A stretch of DNA of 64,000 nucleotides from Novipirellula galeiformis (GTDB lineage Bacteria; Planctomycetota; Planctomycetia; Pirellulales; Pirellulaceae), in contig NZ_SJPT01000003.1 of assembly GCF_007860095.1 (NCBI RefSeq), positions 1 to 64,000 of the forward strand. The letters are read 5' to 3'. This document shows positions 28,619-38,727 of the stretch, in pieces (positions within the stretch are counted from its first letter, which is position 1; each line of letters opens with the position of its first letter). The notes beneath the pieces are model-generated. The model worked only from the letters and a program-made list of their open reading frames with translations. It was not told the DNA's origin and made no database searches. The translations under genes were made by a program, and so were the position numbers.

Positions 28619-30493
28619 ATGGGATTGCAACAGCTTAACTCACGTCGATACATCGTCCAAACCGCGTTTTTTGTCGTACTGATTGGCATCCAGACGCATT
28701 ATTCGAGTGAATCGACAGCCCAGTTGTCCGACGCTGATCGGGCGCGTTTAGTGGCGCAAATTCGCGTCGACGAAAGCCAGATCACGCCGGATCAATTTCC
28801 CGATTTGGAAGCGGCGAAGCGAGCGGTTTCAGAGCAGATTGATTCGGTTGAGCGTTTTATGCTCGCTCAACAATCGCTCAGCAACGGGCAAGCGTGGCTC
28901 GAATACCTTGCACTCGATCCATTGAGCGAGGCGTTGCAGTCAGATTCCTTAGCCGACGTAGCCCAAACCGCGATGGACGCACGTTTTCGCTTGATCGGCA
29001 ATATCGATGGGTTGGAGTTGGATGTATTGACGCGTTTGCGAAGTTCGATCGAATCGTTGCTTTCGGCGATCCGCTTTCGCGATGGTGAAAAATCGGCCGA
29101 ACAACTACGCAAGCAACTCGACTCGCTGGCTAAGCGGATCGAGGCGATGGATTCCATTCCCTCAGCCGAAGACGCAGCGGCGCTCTCCGCATTGGTGGGA
29201 CTGTTAGAAGAATCTCAACAATCGCGAGCAGCGGTCTCCGCAATCCGGGATGTTTTTGGGCGTCCGAACCTAGCCGTCTTTGTGGGTGAGCAAGCGGTTC
29301 AACTCGCCGTTAACCGTCAAGTCGACCGATCACGCCCGATTCGCGATTGCATCCTCGGGACTCGCATCATCGGCGATGCCCACACCTCTGGGTTCGTCAC
29401 TGCGACGCTGCTGCCTTCGGTCGGTGCGGCAAGGATCCAGGTTTCGTTGGACGGAAATGTTTCAACAAAAAGCACTGGATTCAACGGCCCCGTTCGACTT
29501 CGCACCTTGGGGAATGCTCAAATCTCGGCGACGCGGACGCTGAACCTCAATGAATCCGGGGTGACGATGGACCCCGCGTACGCCACCGTCTCATTGAACA
29601 CAGAAATCACCGCGATCGAACACAAACTGAAACTGGTTCGCCGCATTGCGAGCAAGAGAGCGGCCGAGCAAAAACCGAAAGCTGATCGGATCGCCGTCTC
29701 TCGAATGCAGAAACAGGTGGGTCAAGAATTTGCCCAACAAACGAGCGAGGCCGGCGGCCTTGAGCCTCCTAACATTTCCGAGAGAATCGCTCCGACACTT
29801 CGCCGACTCTCCCTCGTGGACCCCGCTCGATTGTGGGGATCGACTGAGGAGACGATTTATATTGATTCCACCCTCCGCCGCAACGACCAAATTTCAACAA
29901 CGGTGGCTCGTCCTGCCATTTCGAGCTCCTACGAAGCGGCGATTCAAATCCAAGAATCGGTTGTCGATAACGCGCTGGGGCCTTTCCTAGCCGGCCGAAC
30001 CGTCAACGAAGCGATGATCAACGACTTGTTGGCCGAATCAGGTCGACCGGTTGAAAAGAAAGAGGGCGAGGACGCCGAGCCGCCGTTTGAAATCGATTTT
30101 GCTCGGCTGCAGCCAATTGTCTTTGAGGCCCGCGAGGGAGCGATCCGACTTGGGATTCGTGGAACTCGCTTTGCACAAGGCGAACGCGAATTGAAGGTGC
30201 CAATGGAAATCACCGCCACCTACCGACCTGCGAAGACGCCTGAAGGACACGCCATTTTGATCCGTGATGCCGATGTGAATGTTGACTTCCCAGGACGTAA
30301 ACGGCTGAGCGTTTCTCAAGCAGGATTGAAACGCACGATTCAAAATCGTTTCGACGAAGTCTTTCCTGATTCACTTTTGCATCGCGCAATCGAAGTGCCG
30401 GCGACCGTTGAAATCGAAGCGATTCGTGGCCGAGAATATCACGCGCATCACATCGATTCACGCGATGGATGGCTCACCATCGCAGTTCGCTAA
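28619..30493 (+). CDS. Large secreted protein of unknown function
   Basis: 624 residues with an N-terminal hydrophobic segment (TAFFVVLIGIQTHYSS). Residues ~40-220 are predicted alpha-helical and rich in Ala, Leu and Glu, with repeated SIESLL / LDSLAKRIEAMDS patterns suggesting coiled coils. The remainder alternates short strands (GFVTATLLPSVGAARIQVSLDG; ATVSLNTEITAIEHKLKLV) with charged stretches, suggesting a beta-rich envelope protein. I recognise no family motif. It ends ahead of a repeat and a bidirectional terminator. Confidence 0.8.
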   Translation: MGLQQLNSRRYIVQTAFFVVLIGIQTHYSSESTAQLSDADRARLVAQIRVDESQITPDQFPDLEAAKRAVSEQIDSVERFMLAQQSLSNGQAWLEYLALDPLSEALQSDSLADVAQTAMDARFRLIGNIDGLELDVLTRLRSSIESLLSAIRFRDGEKSAEQLRKQLDSLAKRIEAMDSIPSAEDAAALSALVGLLEESQQSRAAVSAIRDVFGRPNLAVFVGEQAVQLAVNRQVDRSRPIRDCILGTRIIGDAHTSGFVTATLLPSVGAARIQVSLDGNVSTKSTGFNGPVRLRTLGNAQISATRTLNLNESGVTMDPAYATVSLNTEITAIEHKLKLVRRIASKRAAEQKPKADRIAVSRMQKQVGQEFAQQTSEAGGLEPPNISERIAPTLRRLSLVDPARLWGSTEETIYIDSTLRRNDQISTTVARPAISSSYEAAIQIQESVVDNALGPFLAGRTVNEAMINDLLAESGRPVEKKEGEDAEPPFEIDFARLQPIVFEAREGAIRLGIRGTRFAQGERELKVPMEITATYRPAKTPEGHAILIRDADVNVDFPGRKRLSVSQAGLKRTIQNRFDEVFPDSLLHRAIEVPATVEIEAIRGREYHAHHIDSRDGWLTIAVR

Positions 30494-30589
30494 GGACCGC
30501 CGGACTATTGGATTAGCGGTACCAGCGTCATTGATCGATATGCCGCGTTACCCGGTGCCTTACGAGAGAGCCCGGTTTAGGAGAATCCT

Positions 30590-30664
30590 AACCCGAAGCG
30601 TGAGCGAGCGACTCCGATCGGATTGCATCTCGTCACCGAAAGTCCCTTGCTCACGCGCCGGGTT
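30590..30664. repeat. REP-like imperfect inverted repeat
   Basis: AACCCGAAGCGTGAGCGAG (30590-30608) is matched by the inverted copy CTTGCTCACGCGCCGGGTT (30646-30664) with four mismatches and a 37-base loop. The CCCG...GTGAGC consensus looks like a dispersed extragenic element. The rest of 30494-30738 shows no gene. Confidence 0.7.
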
Positions 30665-30738
30665 GTGATGATGATTGCTCCGCGTCCCCAAGAATAACGA
30701 CGCATTCTAAGTCAGTCGCTAAACCCACGGCTTGCAAA

Positions 30739-30775
30739 AAAAAACGCCGCTTGAGTGATCAAGCGGCGTTTTTCG
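30739..30775. terminator. Bidirectional intrinsic terminator
   Basis: AACGCCGCTTGA and TCAAGCGGCGTT are perfect 12-bp arms around GTGA, flanked on the left by a run of A and on the right by a run of T. It therefore terminates both the + strand gene ending at 30493 and the - strand porin ending at 30798. Confidence 0.93.
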
Positions 30776-30797
30776 TTTCCAATCGGTCTCCGTTGGT

Positions 30798-32444
30798 TTA
30801 GAAACGAGTTTGAAACTGTGTGTAGACAAACTGGGCATCGTCGTTAGACATCACGCCTGGAGTTTCGTCGTAGTAATCGCCGGCAAAGAAATGCGAGTAG
30901 CCGAATAGCAGGCTGCTACGCGGATTCAAATTGACGTTCAGTGCGACGTCGATCTCATGTCCCAATTCCTTGTCTTCGGCCAATGCGGTCGTGTTATACG
31001 GTTGCATCGTCACGCCGTAGGGCGTTGTTGCTGTATCCAATAGGAAGTAGTGGTACCAAACCAACAAATTGACGTTGGGGCCAAGTACCGGAGTGATGAA
31101 CTGCATGTTGATGTCGTGAAGGTTACGACGGCCAAACAAGTCCATGAAACCGTTGTATTTGTGGGCCAGCGGGAACTGGTGATCGAACGCGTCATCACCA
31201 CGAGCGACGAAGTCCCCATCGCCACCGGAGGCATAGTCGTACCAGAACCAAACGGTAGGCTTCCAATCGGCGACTTTCAGTTTGCGTCCGAGACCTCCGG
31301 TAAAGAAGCCGGCGTCGTGGCTGCTGCCGTTGCTGTTGGAACCGAATTGCACACCGCCCTCCACTTCGTAAAGCAGATCGCCATTGCTGCCGGCGACGCG
31401 TGAACCCAGCGTGTGATAGTCAAAGTCGTTGACACTGTCATCCAGCCCGAGGTAGTACATATCCAAGGTGCCGATGTCCAACCCTTTGCGGGTCAGGTAG
31501 GTGCCAAAGAAATCGACACTCTCGTTAGCATCATCAATTTTGCTTTCGTTCGCGGCATTGCGATTCACCGGATGAACGAAGAATCCGTCCACGTTCCAAT
31601 CTTCGTTGGAATACAGCAAACGTCCACCCTCGAACGTGCGACGGGTGTTGGCCCAATCAAGTGGCGAGATCAACCGCTGGGCACCAAGCAATAGTTCCTG
31701 GCGACCGACACGTGCGGTCAACTTGTTGCTTCCGTCTGAGTACAAGTTCACATCGGCGAACAGGTTCTGGATTTCACCACGATTTTCTTCGATCGGGCGG
31801 TTGTTGAAGAATTCGCCTCCCGAATCGGCGTACAAGTACTCGCCGTACAAACGAATGTAATCGTTCATGCGATAGTCCGAGAACAATCGCAAACGGGTCA
31901 ACCAAAAATCGTCGTCCTGTCCGGTCAACCCAAGTCCACGCATCCCTTTTTCGTCGTGATAGCGAACACGAACTTCACCCCCAAGATCAAGCTTGCCATC
32001 GGCGAGACCTTTGAGTGAATCACCCAAAAATGAAGGGCCGGTGTAGCACGGATCGTTCAAGTAACTGAAATCGTTCGCATCGAACACGCCACCGTAGGCG
32101 TTTTTCATCTTCTCGGTCGCAGCGTCCGATTGCTTCTTTGTGCAACAGGTGCCGGTACAGCATCCGCATGTCGCCGACGCATCGCTAGCGGAGACTGGCA
32201 TCGCTTCGGGATAGACTGCGGTCTCCGACAAAGGGGCCACTGCGTCGAGCGCAACTTCGTCCCCCCCTTCGTAAACCGCCTCACTGGCCATACGTACCGC
32301 TGACTCGACGTAGACCGTTTCCGTTGCGGATTCCGACGGACGGAGATTGTGGTACTCATCCGCCTGGGCCGCACTATGTGAAAACAGGGTCGAGAGGGCC
32401 ACTAGAAGGGCTGCGCGTGACCGGCGTCGTTTTGAGAGGGCCAT
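30798..32444 (-). CDS. Outer-membrane beta-barrel porin, alginate-export (AlgE) type
   Basis: 548 residues with a signal peptide (ALLVALSTLFSHSAAQA). Residues ~93-101 form a Cys cluster, CGCCTGTCC. From ~150 the sequence alternates amphipathic strands typical of a barrel (LRLFSDYRMNDYIRLYGEYLY; SSLLFGYSHFFAGDYY) and ends in aromatic F (QFQTRF). The pattern matches the alginate-export/porin superfamily. It is divergent from the nitrate operon across ~650 bases, so it may supply outer-membrane passage for nitrate rather than alginate; that is inference from position. Confidence 0.82.
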   Translation of the reverse strand: MALSKRRRSRAALLVALSTLFSHSAAQADEYHNLRPSESATETVYVESAVRMASEAVYEGGDEVALDAVAPLSETAVYPEAMPVSASDASATCGCCTGTCCTKKQSDAATEKMKNAYGGVFDANDFSYLNDPCYTGPSFLGDSLKGLADGKLDLGGEVRVRYHDEKGMRGLGLTGQDDDFWLTRLRLFSDYRMNDYIRLYGEYLYADSGGEFFNNRPIEENRGEIQNLFADVNLYSDGSNKLTARVGRQELLLGAQRLISPLDWANTRRTFEGGRLLYSNEDWNVDGFFVHPVNRNAANESKIDDANESVDFFGTYLTRKGLDIGTLDMYYLGLDDSVNDFDYHTLGSRVAGSNGDLLYEVEGGVQFGSNSNGSSHDAGFFTGGLGRKLKVADWKPTVWFWYDYASGGDGDFVARGDDAFDHQFPLAHKYNGFMDLFGRRNLHDINMQFITPVLGPNVNLLVWYHYFLLDTATTPYGVTMQPYNTTALAEDKELGHEIDVALNVNLNPRSSLLFGYSHFFAGDYYDETPGVMSNDDAQFVYTQFQTRF

Positions 32445-33111
32445 AGTGATGAGGTTCCTTCCTCAATGGATGTTTCTTTGCAAAGACCAGACTAAGGTTC
32501 CACGGTTTTGCATCCTGCGTTCCCACGCATTCATCAATGCGTTCTGCATGAGCAAGAACATCACTTGAGGTAAGAATTTCTCATTCCCGCCGGAGCCCTG
32601 CAGTCTCAGTGATTGAGACCTTTCTTCGCATCGGCTTCGCCAAGGAATCGGGGCTGCAAGAAATTGCTGGCACCTAAAAATGAAATCGATTGTGAAAAAC
32701 CAAACGACCGGTCTCAATCGTTACGTTCGATACAAGAGCCTGAGTGCGGCGGTCACAATCGTCTTGCATGCCGTCGATGACGGCCGGCGTGCTTAACAAA
32801 TCAGCAACTGCCGACATTCTAAGCGGGGCGAGCCAAGGAACGCATGGCTCGGAATTCCTCCTTTCTAAAAATCTTTGTTTGCTAGAGGGTGATTCGGCGC
32901 CTTTGCTGGGGGGTCTGTGTGCGGCGGAGTGCCTTAGTGGCGTGTTCCCCCAAAGTGGCTGTCTGCTTGGCCCATTTGTTGCCTAAGGCTTTGAACCATT
33001 ACGAGGCACCCCGCCAGGACTTGCTCTTGCGTACTTGTATCCATGTTTGCGGGTGTCCCCTTTTCTCTGGTCCCCCATTTTTTCGACGGCGCAATGCCCA
33101 CGTCTGAACGT
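32445..33111. other. Divergent regulatory region between porin and nitrate operon
   Basis: About 660 bases without a convincing gene. Promoters for both directions are expected here. It contains a small dyad ACGCATT-CATC-AATGCGT (32526-32543), which lies 82-99 bases upstream of the porin start. I find no recognisable NtcA (GTA-N8-TAC) or complete sigma-54 site by eye. Confidence 0.5.
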
Positions 33112-34614
33112 ATGACTTCCGCAACCCTTTATCGATCTTTCAAAAGCTTCGCTCGGTGCGGGTCATTGTTTTCTCTGGCTGCTTTGTCGTTGCTAACGAT
33201 CGCGGGCTGCGGCAGTTCGAAAATCACGTTAGAGGACTTGGAAGCGGCAGTCGCGAAGTTGCCACAAGACAATACACCGGTGTTTGTGGCGGATAATGAA
33301 AATGATGCTGTCACCGACATGTTGGACATCGAAAAGCCATCGCTGAAGTTTGGCTTTATTAAGCTGACCGACTGTGCACCGCTCGTGATTGCGAAAGAAA
33401 AAGGATTCTTCCAGGACGAAGGACTGAATGTCGAAATCGAGGCTCAGTCGAATTGGAAAGTGCTGCTGGACCGCGTCATTGATGGGCAACTCGACGGCGC
33501 TCACATGTTAGCCGGCCAACCCATCGGAGCGACGATCGGATTTGGTACCAAAGCTCACATCATCACCGCATACAGTTTGGACTACAACGGAAACGGCATC
33601 ACGGTCAGCAACGACATCTGGACTCAGATGCAAGAGAACGACGAGAGCCTAAAGTCACCAACACCGCCGCATCCGATCTCGGCAAAATCGCTCAAACCGA
33701 TTGTCGATAGCTACAAGCAAGAGGGCAAAGATTTCAACATGGGGATGGTGTTCCCCGTCAGCACGCACAACTACGAAATCCGTTACTGGTTAGCCGCCGC
33801 TGGTATTCATCCTGGTTTCTACAATAAAGACAACATCACCGGCATGGTTGACGCGGACGTGTTGTTGTCGGTCACGCCACCACCGCAAATGCCGTCGACG
33901 CTCGAAGCGGGCACGATCCTTGGTTACTGCGTCGGCGAACCTTGGAACCAACAAGCGGTTGCCAAGGGAATTGGCGTCCCGGTAACGACCAACTATGACA
34001 TTTGGAAGAACAACCCAGAAAAGGTGTTCGGGGTTTCCGCCGAGTGGAACGAGAAGTACCCGAACACTCACGTCGCAGTCGTCAAAGCGCTAATTCGAGC
34101 AGGCAAATGGCTTGATGAAACCGATGCCGATGGCAAACTGACCCATCGCGAAGAAGCGGCCAAGATCTTGAGTGGTAAAGATTACGTCGGAGCCGATGAA
34201 GATCTGATCAAACAGAGCATGACGGGCACCTTTGTGTTTCAAAAGACCGATGTTCGCCCGCTGCCCGATTTCAATGTGTTCTTCAAACATTACGCCAGCT
34301 ACCCGCATTACAGCGACTGCATTTGGTTCCTGACCCAAATGCGTCGCTGGGGGCAGATCACCGAAAGCAAACCGGCCGAGTGGTACGAAGAAACCGCAAA
34401 AGAAGTTTACAAGCCTGGAATTTACCGCAAGGCCGCAGCGATGCTGGTCGCGGAAGGAAAAGTCACGACGGCAGAAATTCCTGAGGGCGAATATGACGGC
34501 TATCGACCGGCAACCAACGAATTCATCGACGGCAATACCTACGATGCTCGTGACCCCATCGGCTATATCAACAGCTTCGTGATTGGCAACAAAGACAGCG
34601 ACGAAATTCGCTGA
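33112..34614 (+). CDS. nrtA: NrtA/CmpA-like nitrate-binding lipoprotein
   Basis: The protein has 500 residues from ATG 33112 (ATG 33094 is possible). A lipoprotein signal with lipobox LTIAGC is followed by a linker. The binding domain begins near residue 80 with [27 protein letters not shown], the typical opening of NrtA/CmpA/SsuA-family proteins. Later motifs [15 protein letters not shown] and [20 protein letters not shown] also match NrtA. It binds nitrate (possibly nitrite or bicarbonate) outside the cytoplasmic membrane and hands it to the permease encoded next. It is the first gene of a nine-gene operon. Confidence 0.92.
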   Translation: MTSATLYRSFKSFARCGSLFSLAALSLLTIAGCGSSKITLEDLEAAVAKLPQDNTPVFVADNENDAVTDMLDIEKPSLKFGFIKLTDCAPLVIAKEKGFFQDEGLNVEIEAQSNWKVLLDRVIDGQLDGAHMLAGQPIGATIGFGTKAHIITAYSLDYNGNGITVSNDIWTQMQENDESLKSPTPPHPISAKSLKPIVDSYKQEGKDFNMGMVFPVSTHNYEIRYWLAAAGIHPGFYNKDNITGMVDADVLLSVTPPPQMPSTLEAGTILGYCVGEPWNQQAVAKGIGVPVTTNYDIWKNNPEKVFGVSAEWNEKYPNTHVAVVKALIRAGKWLDETDADGKLTHREEAAKILSGKDYVGADEDLIKQSMTGTFVFQKTDVRPLPDFNVFFKHYASYPHYSDCIWFLTQMRRWGQITESKPAEWYEETAKEVYKPGIYRKAAAMLVAEGKVTTAEIPEGEYDGYRPATNEFIDGNTYDARDPIGYINSFVIGNKDSDEIR

Positions 34615-34644
34615 TCATTCTGCGAAACAAAACAAACACCTGGC

Positions 34645-34698
34645 GTAGTGGATCTTGCTAAAGATCCCAAGCAACGGATTTTTAGCAAAATCCACTAC
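34645..34698. repeat. Inverted repeat between nrtA and nrtB
   Basis: Two 23-bp arms (34645-34667 and 34676-34698), identical at 21 positions after inversion and beginning GTAGTGGATCTTGCTAAA, are separated by eight bases. It could be a transcript-processing hairpin that lets nrtA accumulate above the rest of the operon, or a dispersed repeat. Confidence 0.85.
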
Positions 34699-34775
34699 GG
34701 CAGGCACGAATGCAAGGTCGCCAAGCGGTCAGCGACATTGACTTCAAACACCTTACCGCAATCGAGAGATCAAGA

Positions 34776-35891
34776 ATGAATTGGCGTGGAACCGCTTTAA
34801 GACTTTGCAACGTCGCTGGGATGCCGATTTTCGAGCCGTTCGTTCGCCTTGCCGCTGGCGAAGATCCCAAAGAACAATTCAAAGGGATTGCAAAGTTCGT
34901 TTTATTGCCGATTGTGGCGATCGCATTGTTTGTCGGTGCATGGTCCTTGGCCGCGAAGACGGTCGTTACCGAAAGCATGCAATTGCCAAGTCCGTCGGCG
35001 ACCTGGCAAGCCGGCGCGGATTTGTTCGCAATGCATTTTGCACAACGCGCCGAAGATCGCGTCAAGAAAGATGAAATGCTCTCCGAAGCGATTGTCTTCA
35101 TGGTGCAAGCGAAGTCGTTGGAAAATCAAGCCATCGCCGCGTCGTCTAGCGATAAAGAAACCTTGCTTGCCAACGCATTGATCTACAAAAAGAAAGCCGT
35201 TCAAGCGGCGAACTATGTCCCCTCGAGTGCGCCGACCTTTATCGACCAAATCTTTACCAGTCTGAAGACCGTTTTCTTTGGCTTTGCGATCGCAACCTTG
35301 ATCGCGGTTCCACTGGGAGTGCTTTGTGGCATGAGTCCATGGTTCAACGCCGCGTTGACGCCCGCGATTCAAATGTTCAAACCGGTCAGCCCGTTGGCTT
35401 GGTTGCCACTTGCCAGCCTCGTGATCATTTGGGCTTACAGCAACTCACAGCCAGGTGAAACGTTTTTTGAAAAGGCGTTTTTGATTTCGGCCGTAACCGT
35501 ATCGCTCTGCTCGCTTTGGCCGACGCTAGTGAATACCACTCTCGGCGTCGCGAGCGTGGACAAGGATTACTTGAATGTCGCTCGCGTACTGAAACTGACT
35601 TGGTCACAAAAGCTGTTCAAGATCATTTTGCCCGCCAGCTTGCCGCTGATGTTCGCGGGCTTGCGAATCAGTCTTGGTGTTGGATGGATGGTGTTGATCG
35701 CAGCGGACATGTTGGCTCAGAACCCTGGGCTTGGGAAATTTGTTTGGGATGAATTCCAAAACGGCAGCAGTACCACCTACGCCCGAATCGCCTTCAGTGT
35801 TTTGATCATTGGTCTGATCGGTCTGGTGCTTGATCGCATCATGATCTGTTTACGCAACATGGTTAGTTTCGGAAACCCGGTCGCGGGCTAG
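34776..35891 (+). CDS. nrtB: NrtB-like ABC permease with periplasmic insertion
   Basis: 371 residues from ATG 34776 (ATG 34710 possible). One helix lies near residues 40-62 ([20 protein letters not shown]), followed by a helical polar insertion of ~75 residues (~85-160) rich in Ala, Glu and Lys. The normal permease core follows, with five or so helices and the EAA-type loop ([40 protein letters not shown]). NrtB/CmpB/SsuC proteins are usually ~260-280 residues. The core motif is firm; the insertion is unusual. Confidence 0.9.
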   Translation: MNWRGTALRLCNVAGMPIFEPFVRLAAGEDPKEQFKGIAKFVLLPIVAIALFVGAWSLAAKTVVTESMQLPSPSATWQAGADLFAMHFAQRAEDRVKKDEMLSEAIVFMVQAKSLENQAIAASSSDKETLLANALIYKKKAVQAANYVPSSAPTFIDQIFTSLKTVFFGFAIATLIAVPLGVLCGMSPWFNAALTPAIQMFKPVSPLAWLPLASLVIIWAYSNSQPGETFFEKAFLISAVTVSLCSLWPTLVNTTLGVASVDKDYLNVARVLKLTWSQKLFKIILPASLPLMFAGLRISLGVGWMVLIAADMLAQNPGLGKFVWDEFQNGSSTTYARIAFSVLIIGLIGLVLDRIMICLRNMVSFGNPVAG

Positions 35892-35949
35892 GGCATCGCT
35901 GTCCCATTCCCGCTTTCCGGAAAACCCTCACGAACGAACGAGAGAAACG

Positions 35950-36894
35950 ATGAGCGTAGCCGTCCTTCCTAATCCAACGATTGAAACACGACTCGATCAT
36001 TTGCCACCCAACCCGATTCTGACGATGCGTAACGTGTCGAAGGGGTACGGCAGTGGTGTGACTCGCAATGAAGTTCTTCAGAACATCAACTTGAATATTC
36101 GCGAAGGCGAATTTTTAGCAGTGGTTGGTTTTTCCGGTAGCGGAAAGACCACCTTCACTCAATTATTGGCTGGCTTGATCCAACCCGACAGTGGCGAAAT
36201 TTTGATGGAAGGCGAACCGATCACGGGCCCCGGTCCCGATCGTGGTTTGGTGTTTCAAAACTATTCGCTCCTGCCTTGGCTAACCGTTCGCGGCAACATT
36301 GCGTTGTCGGTCGATAGTGTGTTCCGCACGTGGGGCAAAGGAGAACGCCGCGACCATGTTGAAAAGTTCATCGAGATGGTCGGTCTCAGTCACGCCGCCC
36401 ATCGTCATCCTCACGAATTGTCCGGTGGCATGCGGCAACGCACCTCGTTGGCTCGTACTTTGGCAATGAAACCGAAGGTCCTGCTGCTGGACGAACCCCT
36501 TTCCGCGCTGGACGCGTTAACTCGCAGCGGGTTGCAGGAAGAGATCCTGAAGATTTGGGAAGAGGAGCGTCAAACTTGTTTAATGATCACCAACGACGTC
36601 GATGAAGCGATCTTGGTCGCCGATCGCATCGTCGCCTTAAACCCAGGCCCGTGTGCTTCGCTAGGTCCGATGTTCACCGTCGAACTCGATCGACCGCGTG
36701 AAAAGTCATCGCTGAACCACAATGAACGCTTCAAGGGTTTACGCAACGCGGTCACCAATTACTTGGTTGCTGTACGCCAAAAATCACGCTCTGACGAGGC
36801 CGCTGTTTCGACGGCACCCAAGTTTGAACTACCCGATATCGAGCCCATTAGTTTGACGAAGCCTCATCGCTTGATTGTCAATTCACCGGCTTAG
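35950..36894 (+). CDS. Nitrate ABC transporter ATPase 1
   Basis: 314 residues. Walker [10 protein letters not shown] (~60), Q-loop FQNYSLLPW (~100), signature LSGGMRQR (~157), Walker [13 protein letters not shown] (~177) and a switch region around [10 protein letters not shown], where Asn replaces the usual His of the H-loop (canonical THDVDEA). Otherwise the protein matches the NrtC/NrtD/SsuB family. The C-terminal ~70 residues extend beyond the ATPase core. It probably pairs with the second ATPase to power nitrate import. GAGAGAAACG precedes ATG 35950. Confidence 0.92.
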   Translation: MSVAVLPNPTIETRLDHLPPNPILTMRNVSKGYGSGVTRNEVLQNINLNIREGEFLAVVGFSGSGKTTFTQLLAGLIQPDSGEILMEGEPITGPGPDRGLVFQNYSLLPWLTVRGNIALSVDSVFRTWGKGERRDHVEKFIEMVGLSHAAHRHPHELSGGMRQRTSLARTLAMKPKVLLLDEPLSALDALTRSGLQEEILKIWEEERQTCLMITNDVDEAILVADRIVALNPGPCASLGPMFTVELDRPREKSSLNHNERFKGLRNAVTNYLVAVRQKSRSDEAAVSTAPKFELPDIEPISLTKPHRLIVNSPA

Positions 36895-36919
36895 AGCCTA
36901 TTGGAAATTGATGTGAGAT

Positions 36920-36974
36920 GTAGGGCCGGTTCCCACCGGCCAATCACAAGCTGGCCGGTAAGAACCGGCCCTAC
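36920..36974. repeat. Inverted repeat between the two ABC ATPase genes
   Basis: 22-bp arms (36920-36941 and 36953-36974), matching at 20 positions, carry the core GTAGGGCCGGTTC and CCGGCC and surround 11 bases. It lies in a 124-base intergenic gap within the operon. It lacks a T tract and looks like a dispersed GC-rich palindrome that could form an mRNA hairpin. Confidence 0.85.
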
Positions 36975-37018
36975 GACCTATCTAGAAATGCTCTAGTAAC
37001 AACGAATCGGAAAAGCAG

Positions 37019-37873
37019 ATGGCTGGCTACGTAGAAATGTTTCGTCTCGGCAAGACCTATGACACGCTCAGTGGTCCTGCGGTCATCGTCGAAGACTTCA
37101 ACTTGAACATGAAGCAAGGTGAATACGCCAGTTTGCTGGGGCATTCCGGTTGCGGCAAAAGCACCGTGCTAATGATGGTTGCGGGGCTCTGCGAGATCAC
37201 TGATGGGGGCGTCGTCGTCGCAAACCACGAAATCGATGGCCCCGGTCCCGATCGTGGAATCGTTTTCCAGTCCCCATGCCTGATGCCGTGGATGACGGCG
37301 ATGGAAAACGTGCTCTTAGGCGTCGACCAAGTTTATCCCCATGTCACTAAGAAACAGCGTCACGATTTGTCCGCGTATTACTTGTCGCTCGTCGGGCTCG
37401 GCAACCAATTGCGCACACGTGCGTCGGATCTAAGCCAAGGCATGCAACAACGCGTCGGCATTGCCCGCGCCTTTGCGTTGAAACCCAAAATGCTTTTGCT
37501 TGATGAGCCGTTTGGAATGCTCGACTCGCTAACACGAATGGAACTGCAAGAAATCCTGCTTGAGATTCTGATGCGAGACAAAGTGACCACGATGATGATC
37601 ACCCACGATGTGGACGAGGCTTTGTTTATGAGCGACCGCGTCGTGATGATGACTAACGGTCCGTGTGCTACCGTGGGTGCAATTTTCGACATTCCGTTTA
37701 ACCGTCCACGTGTTCGCACCGAAGTGCTCGAGCATCCGGAGTACTACGATTACCGAGAAAAACTGCTTTGTTTCTTAGCGGACCAAGACCACAAAAAGTT
37801 GAAGCAAGACGTTGCCCAGCACGAGGCAAAGAAGGCTGAAGGTATCAACGAGGAGGACAGCGTATGTGCCTAG
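37019..37873 (+). CDS. Nitrate ABC transporter ATPase 2
   Basis: 284 residues. Walker [10 protein letters not shown] (~42), Q-loop FQSPCLMPW (~82), signature [14 protein letters not shown] (~138), Walker [13 protein letters not shown] (~158), and a normal H-loop MITHDVDEA. Because ATPase 1 has Asn in the H-loop, a heterodimer would have one standard and one altered catalytic site. The C-terminal ~60 residues are charged. A GGA-type ribosome site precedes ATG 37019. Its stop overlaps the next start by ten bases. Confidence 0.92.
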   Translation: MAGYVEMFRLGKTYDTLSGPAVIVEDFNLNMKQGEYASLLGHSGCGKSTVLMMVAGLCEITDGGVVVANHEIDGPGPDRGIVFQSPCLMPWMTAMENVLLGVDQVYPHVTKKQRHDLSAYYLSLVGLGNQLRTRASDLSQGMQQRVGIARAFALKPKMLLLDEPFGMLDSLTRMELQEILLEILMRDKVTTMMITHDVDEALFMSDRVVMMTNGPCATVGAIFDIPFNRPRVRTEVLEHPEYYDYREKLLCFLADQDHKKLKQDVAQHEAKKAEGINEEDSVCA

Positions 37874-38724
37874 TGCTTCCGAGTCGGATCTCCAACGCAT
37901 TCCTGTGTGACGTTCGAGCCTACGACGTCAACGACAATCGCTGTGTCAACAATGAAGGGGAATCCGCACTCGATCGTTTGGCAATCGAGTGCCTCGAAAG
38001 TGGCACGGCATGTGTTAGCACTTTCCACGAAGCCCCAGTTAAAGCGGCAGTCGCCTTTCCGATTTTTCGCAGTGAAATCATCGTTTCGATTGTCGTCTTG
38101 GCCACCAAGGCCGACGATCAATCGCCCGGCGTGTTTGAAGTCTGGTCGCCTGTGGGGATCCACGAAGAAGTGGCGTTAACCTCGGGGTTTTACGGCAATC
38201 TAACTCGTTTTCAAAACGTTTCGTCGTTCGTTCGCTTTGAAAAAGGCTCGGGACTACCGGGGCAAGTCTGGAATTCGTTGCGAGCGATCATCCACGAGGA
38301 CCTCGCCAGCCACAGCGGTTTCCTGCGTGCAGCGGGTGCCAGTGCGGGCAGTTTGCAAACCGCCATTGGGATTCCCGTCGCAGGCGAGAACTATGTCGCC
38401 TCGGTGCTACTGCTCAGCAGCGAGGTCTCGCCGATGGCACGCGGTTTTGAAGTTTGGCGAGCGGATGCGGATGGTGGCTACACCCTCGAATCGGCAAGTT
38501 ACGCGGATCCCACGATCGAGCTTGCCATTGGGACTGCGATGCCAGCAACCTCAGGCATTCCGGCGTTGGCTTGCGAGCACGGTGGCGCGACCGTGTCTGA
38601 AAACCCAACGATTTTGCGATCCGGTCGACTATTCGACGAGGATGCGACTCCGATCCAAGGTTGTCTTGCGATCCCGTTTTATGAATCCGACGCCATTACG
38701 AGCGTCACAGTGTTGTTGTTTTAA
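37864..38724 (+). CDS. Repeated GAF-like putative sensor in the nitrate operon
   Basis: 286 residues with no signal peptide or membrane helix. Three similar beta-strand blocks are visible: [20 protein letters not shown] (~60), [19 protein letters not shown] (~160) and [19 protein letters not shown] (~268). FEVW recurs before blocks two and three. This suggests one partial and two fuller GAF-like domains, which usually bind small ligands or redox cofactors. Its start lies inside the ATPase 2 stop after GAGGAGG, so it is tightly coupled to the transporter. A nitrate, nitrite or redox-sensing role is inference. No output domain is present. Confidence 0.75.
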   Translation: MCLVLPSRISNAFLCDVRAYDVNDNRCVNNEGESALDRLAIECLESGTACVSTFHEAPVKAAVAFPIFRSEIIVSIVVLATKADDQSPGVFEVWSPVGIHEEVALTSGFYGNLTRFQNVSSFVRFEKGSGLPGQVWNSLRAIIHEDLASHSGFLRAAGASAGSLQTAIGIPVAGENYVASVLLLSSEVSPMARGFEVWRADADGGYTLESASYADPTIELAIGTAMPATSGIPALACEHGGATVSENPTILRSGRLFDEDATPIQGCLAIPFYESDAITSVTVLLF

Positions 38725-38727
38725 ATC

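Noticed and set aside
32660-32700. Possible sigma-54 promoter (TGGCAC) before the nitrate operon
   Set aside because: TGGCAC is present, but the second element (TTGC at the right spacing) is missing.
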